A stretch of DNA of 64,000 nucleotides, from the NCBI GenBank assembly GCA_933228675.1, contig OW121744.1, positions 99,238,026-99,302,025 on the forward strand, given 5' to 3'. The position numbers and the translations under genes were made by a program. This document shows, one piece after another, positions 61,030 through 64,000 of this stretch (position 1 is its first letter; every line of letters starts with the position of its first letter). A model generated the notes under the pieces. That model saw only the letters and a program-made list of their open reading frames with translations, searched no databases and was not told where the DNA came from. Origin of the DNA: Stomorhina lunata (lineage: Eukaryota > Arthropoda > Insecta > Diptera > Rhiniidae).

Positions 61030-61255
61030 TGGAACATCCGAATCCTTTACAGGGGTGGTGCTCTGATTCAGTTGATGGATGTCCTCGATGAATATAAATG
61101 TGATGTGGTTACTATCCAGGAAATAAGATGGAATGGCCGTAAAGACACCAAAAGGCTACCAGTATTACAGCTGTAATGAGATTAGGCACGAATTTGGTTG
61201 CGGATTTATGGTTATGGATCATTCGTTAGTTGCATCTGTATCTCTTAGTTTTTAA
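61030..61255 (+). mobile_element. LINE AP-endonuclease N-terminal fragment (dead)
   Basis: Frame from 61,030 reads WNIRILYRGGALIQLMDVLD, then YKCDVVTIQEIRWNGR. This is the N-terminal signature of apurinic-type endonucleases in non-LTR retrotransposons; the glutamate in IQEIRW is the metal-binding catalytic residue. At about 61,150-61,156 the frame shifts. The next frame continues GYQYYSCNEIRHEFGCGFMV and meets a stop at 61,253-61,255. It is in the same orientation as the RT tail 0.8 kb upstream and probably belongs to the same LINE type but a different copy. Non-functional. Confidence 0.8.
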
Positions 61256-61367
61256 AGGAAATAAAAATTACAAATCATAGTCGAATACATGACTTAAACG
61301 CATACTCTATAGTCCTTAACGATATAGAGATATCGTTGCTTTTTTATTAAGAGCTTTTCGTACTTCC

Positions 61368-61405
61368 CTCGCCTGTCAAGCTTGAGCGTAAGCTTGACAG
61401 GCGAG
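61368..61405. repeat. Perfect 16-bp hairpin, 6-base loop
   Basis: CTCGCCTGTCAAGCTT (61,368-61,383) pairs with AAGCTTGACAGGCGAG (61,390-61,405), loop GAGCGT. It is followed directly by two copies of GTAAGGTTTGTTA (about 61,405-61,430). It has no U-run typical of a bacterial terminator, and the context is eukaryotic. Confidence 0.85.
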
Positions 61406-61430
61406 TAAGGTTTGTTAGTAAGGTTTGTTA

Positions 61431-62884
61431 TACATATTCCTTGCCGGAACATCTGTATGCTTAAGAACTTTTCAGAACTCCCTCGTTTTTCCAACTCGAC
61501 CTAACGTGTGCTGGCGGCATTTGTGTATTTTTCTTGAAATCACAATGATTACAGTTAACTAACTAACTGTAAGTACTGTCACTCATACATCATTGAAGTT
61601 TTGGTCAACTGTTCCTCTTAAATACAATAACACACTTACACGTTGGTTATTTGTCCCGATTACATAGCTTTTGGGTAATCATTGAAGGCGAGCTGTTGGT
61701 ACACCAAAGCAACAATAACAGGAAAACTAAAATTGAGTCATCAAACGCAATACACAATATACAAAAACATTTTGAGAATTTCAAACCAAACATAGTCATT
61801 CATGGATTGTGTGGCACGTTTAAGCGATTTGGACATTGAGTGAACGAATGAAAGGAACAACGACTTGTCGTCGACGTTCATTCATAGGATATAGAACATT
61901 TATAGTGATTTATGTAACGCAAGTCGGATGTTGACAATACAAATGAAATACGATTCATATAAAAGCATTCATTTCTAAGGCTCTAAATGAATATGCGAGG
62001 GTGGATTGGGAAAATGGGCATTATATGTATTTATTTTTTTTGTAAACTTTCTTCACTAACCTCGTATGTGAATTGTTTCAACATTCAAATACGTATAACA
62101 AATTTAATTGAAATGCGTACATGAGCACTTGTTTTCTTTTTTTTAAGGACATGTAGATTTTGATTTTCCGTTGAACAATATTAAATTAACTTTTAAAATT
62201 TATTTAAGTGGATTTGTTTTATACTGAACTTAAGCTTTGCCAATATTTGTAGGTCATAAAAAATTCATTTCAATGTCAGTCTCATAAAAGCTCACATACA
62301 GGCTTTATTAACAATTCCACTTAATCTGATGATGATTTGATTTCTTAAAGGACTTCATGTCTTTAAGGTTTCTTGGAATTTGGATATACGAACAATTGAG
62401 TAGAATTCTTAAGAAGTGAAATATTGTAATACATATTCTAAGTTATTACAAAAGTCGTGACGAAAGTTCCTTAGTGAATTAAAGAAAACAGGGTCACAGG
62501 GCTATCCTTTATATATATTTGCCCATTAATTTCTAATGAAACATAGGGCCTCATGTATCCTGATGAAACATGAGATGTAAGTTTATCGTTAGTCATCACT
62601 TTCACATCGTTCATTAAACTTCGAACTCCTGCTACTCTTTTGAAGGTTTTCAGACCTCCTGGAACCTTGAGGATTATACTAGAAGGATTGATTGTTATCC
62701 ATATGACTTCTCAAAGTATGTCCCTAGCCAACCATATTTCTTAATTTGAGAAAGCGTCAGACTCACTGATAGTAGAGATCTCTACAATTTGTTGATAATT
62801 CCCATATCATGCTTTGCACAACATATTCTTAATATATTCTCCGCTGCCTCTGTTAATCACAGCGTTTTAAAGTCTCTAGGCTAA
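61431..62884. other. Unique DNA, no gene recognised
   Basis: Mixed-complexity sequence; a 62-codon frame at 61,651-61,839 has no motif. CGACTTGTCGTCGACGTTC near 61,861-61,880 is locally palindromic. No exon of CSN7 or other gene recognised. Confidence 0.4.
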
Positions 62885-63052
62885 ATGGGTCAAAAAGATA
62901 GGACACACTCGGATACTAAATCTAATAGGTCTACCGGGCTATGGGTCAGGCGAGATTTAACAGACTACTTAGTCAAGGAGATGGTGCTTAGTACAAAACC
63001 GAAAGTCGTATACTCTGATAGGGAGTATCGCACTCTTCTCACATTAAGGTAA
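62885..63052 (+). mobile_element. Small RNase H-type LINE fragment (RT-RNase H linker)
   Basis: Plus-strand frames read HTRILNLIGLPGYGSGEI, then after a shift DLTDYLVKEMVLSTKPKVV with YSDREYRTLL. This parallels the linker LPRSDYLVKELLFSSAPE and IPDRSDW before RNase H in the copy at 43.8 kb. It is a short decayed piece in the opposite orientation to the other copies. Confidence 0.6.
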
Positions 63053-64000
63053 TTTGATTGATCTTCAAGAATAAATCAAAGATAGACATCGGCACCGATT
63101 TTGGTGTGTAGTTACTTAACTTAAATGGCCTATATTTACAACCTGTTAAAGTCATATTTTAGAAATCCATGCGCTTCAGATCTTGTGCACATATTCTCCA
63201 ATTGTGTAGGCCAAGCTTAGAAAGATTTTCCTCTACTTGATCTTTAAATCGTAGTTTTTCTTAAGCTAGTATAAAACATCTCTACGTCTGCACCACTTTC
63301 GTTAGAAAAGTGCTCTCATAATATAAAATTAAAAATTGAACTTCAACTACTGCTGCATCGTTTTCTTTGAAAAATTTTCCTTATTTCCATTACCACATCT
63401 TAAGGCAAAATACATTTTGCAACATTTCATCCATCATTCAGTTACTTTTTTTATGTTCTTCTATTTTTTTGAAATAAATTTTCCTTGAAACTAAGTAACA
63501 TTTGTAGTCTAACATAGCACAGGGTTGAAAAGAAAAATTTAGGGAAATAATTCATGAACTTTTAAATGGTAAGCTTTATTACCATGAAATTTCACATGGC
63601 TACTGAGGAGGAGTATTAGAGTTTAGAATTTGGAGTCTGTAAACTTATCAAGTGGGGAGCTATATAACCTCAAAATAGGGCACCTCAAATATTTTCGATA
63701 ATTAAAAACGATCTAGAAGTTACATTTTTGATCCGATATATACAAAATTTGACAGCTGAGATCTTTTAGAAATAAAATTAAACAAATTTTGGAAAAATCG
63801 GAAAAAATTTGGAAACGATATTAGCAAAACTCTAGGCCTGAGTCTACAAAAAGTTGCTTTTTTCCGAAATCGAATATCTTATTAACTATATATGATAAAC
63901 CATACGTGTAGCGATGTTGTTTTGTCGATCTCAGCTAGCAGAAAATGTGACTTCTGTATCGTTTTCAATTTTCGACAAAACCCTAAGTGCTCTTCACGGG
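63053..64000. other. Unique DNA to window end, no gene recognised
   Basis: AT-rich sequence with no open frame of note and no splice-acceptor-plus-exon combination matching the missing CSN7 C-terminal half. The intron is presumed to continue past 64,000. Confidence 0.4.

Larger units (their letters stand above)
1050..64000 (+). other. CSN7: Inferred giant intron 2 of CSN7 (continues beyond window)
   Basis: A near-consensus donor GCAG|GTGAGT begins at 1050 right after the codons for EAIYA, leaving phase 1. The next expected residues of CSN7 (the conserved stretch continuing the PCI winged helix) were not recognised on the + strand in the rest of the window. The region therefore reads as a single intron of at least 62.9 kb. 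It is filled with minisatellite arrays, TIR elements and dead retrotransposons listed separately. The alternatives are that the gene is broken here, that a short third exon was missed, or that the assembly joins CSN7 to unrelated satellite DNA. The donor is seen directly; the intron's extent is inferred. Confidence 0.55.

Noticed and set aside
61368..61405. Rho-independent terminator
   Set aside because: Hairpin lacks a U-run and the context is a eukaryotic intron.

Overview
The window is eukaryotic, AT-rich, intron-containing DNA, most likely from a fly of the higher Diptera (calyptrate type). This rests on one protein-coding gene that reads as an insect COP9 signalosome subunit 7, on remnants of fly-type non-LTR retrotransposons, and on the sequence style. 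Species cannot be named from sequence alone. There are no bacterial-type operons, CRISPR arrays or complete tRNA/rRNA genes.

Only the first 1.05 kb holds clear host coding sequence: two exons of CSN7 (535-735 and 797-1049, + strand), a 61-bp intron between them, and a strong 5' splice site at 1050. No later CSN7 exon was recognised, so positions 1050-64000 read most simply as one giant intron (at least 62.9 kb) in a normally compact gene. A gene break or assembly misjoin is the alternative.

From 1.26 to 47.3 kb the intron is dominated by about nine separate minisatellite arrays (roughly 19 kb in total). Their repeat units are 28-33 bp, most often 31 bp. Most share the same palindromic half, TTTCTATAGAAA, joined to a different second half: TTATCGATAA, ATATCGATAT, AACATCGAAAA, TTTTGTTATACAAAA, TGTATAACAGA, ATTTCTAAAGAAA, TTTTTATCAAAA or GACGATAGGAAGAC. 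Between them lie at least two, probably three, terminal-inverted-repeat (TIR) elements (20.9-22.6, 25.1-28.4 and 35.0-37.0 kb). Each carries an internal minisatellite, and one carries a 132-bp array with seven CTCF-core-like motifs. A palindromic tandem array lies at 22.7-23.85 kb and a 12-bp-type minisatellite at 32.4-34.0 kb.

From 42.8 kb onward, decayed mobile elements take over. There are RNase H-bearing non-LTR retrotransposon fragments at 34.0, 42.8-43.9, 49.0-51.8 and 62.9 kb. A second LINE type, with AP-endonuclease and RT tail, lies at 58.6-61.3 kb, with its 3' tail repeated about six times. There is a foldback element at 48.36-48.85 kb, a tRNA-like SINE head at 54.2 kb and an unidentified 325-400-bp repeat family at 54.6-56.9 kb. 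All transposon reading frames seen are broken.

The most interesting signals are the modular satellite family sharing one palindromic core, the very large number of TATCGATA (DREF/BEAF-32-type) sites, the CTCF-like array, and the TIR elements that carry minisatellites. Together they suggest a satellite-inflated intron that could act as an architectural or insulator-rich domain. That functional reading is inference.
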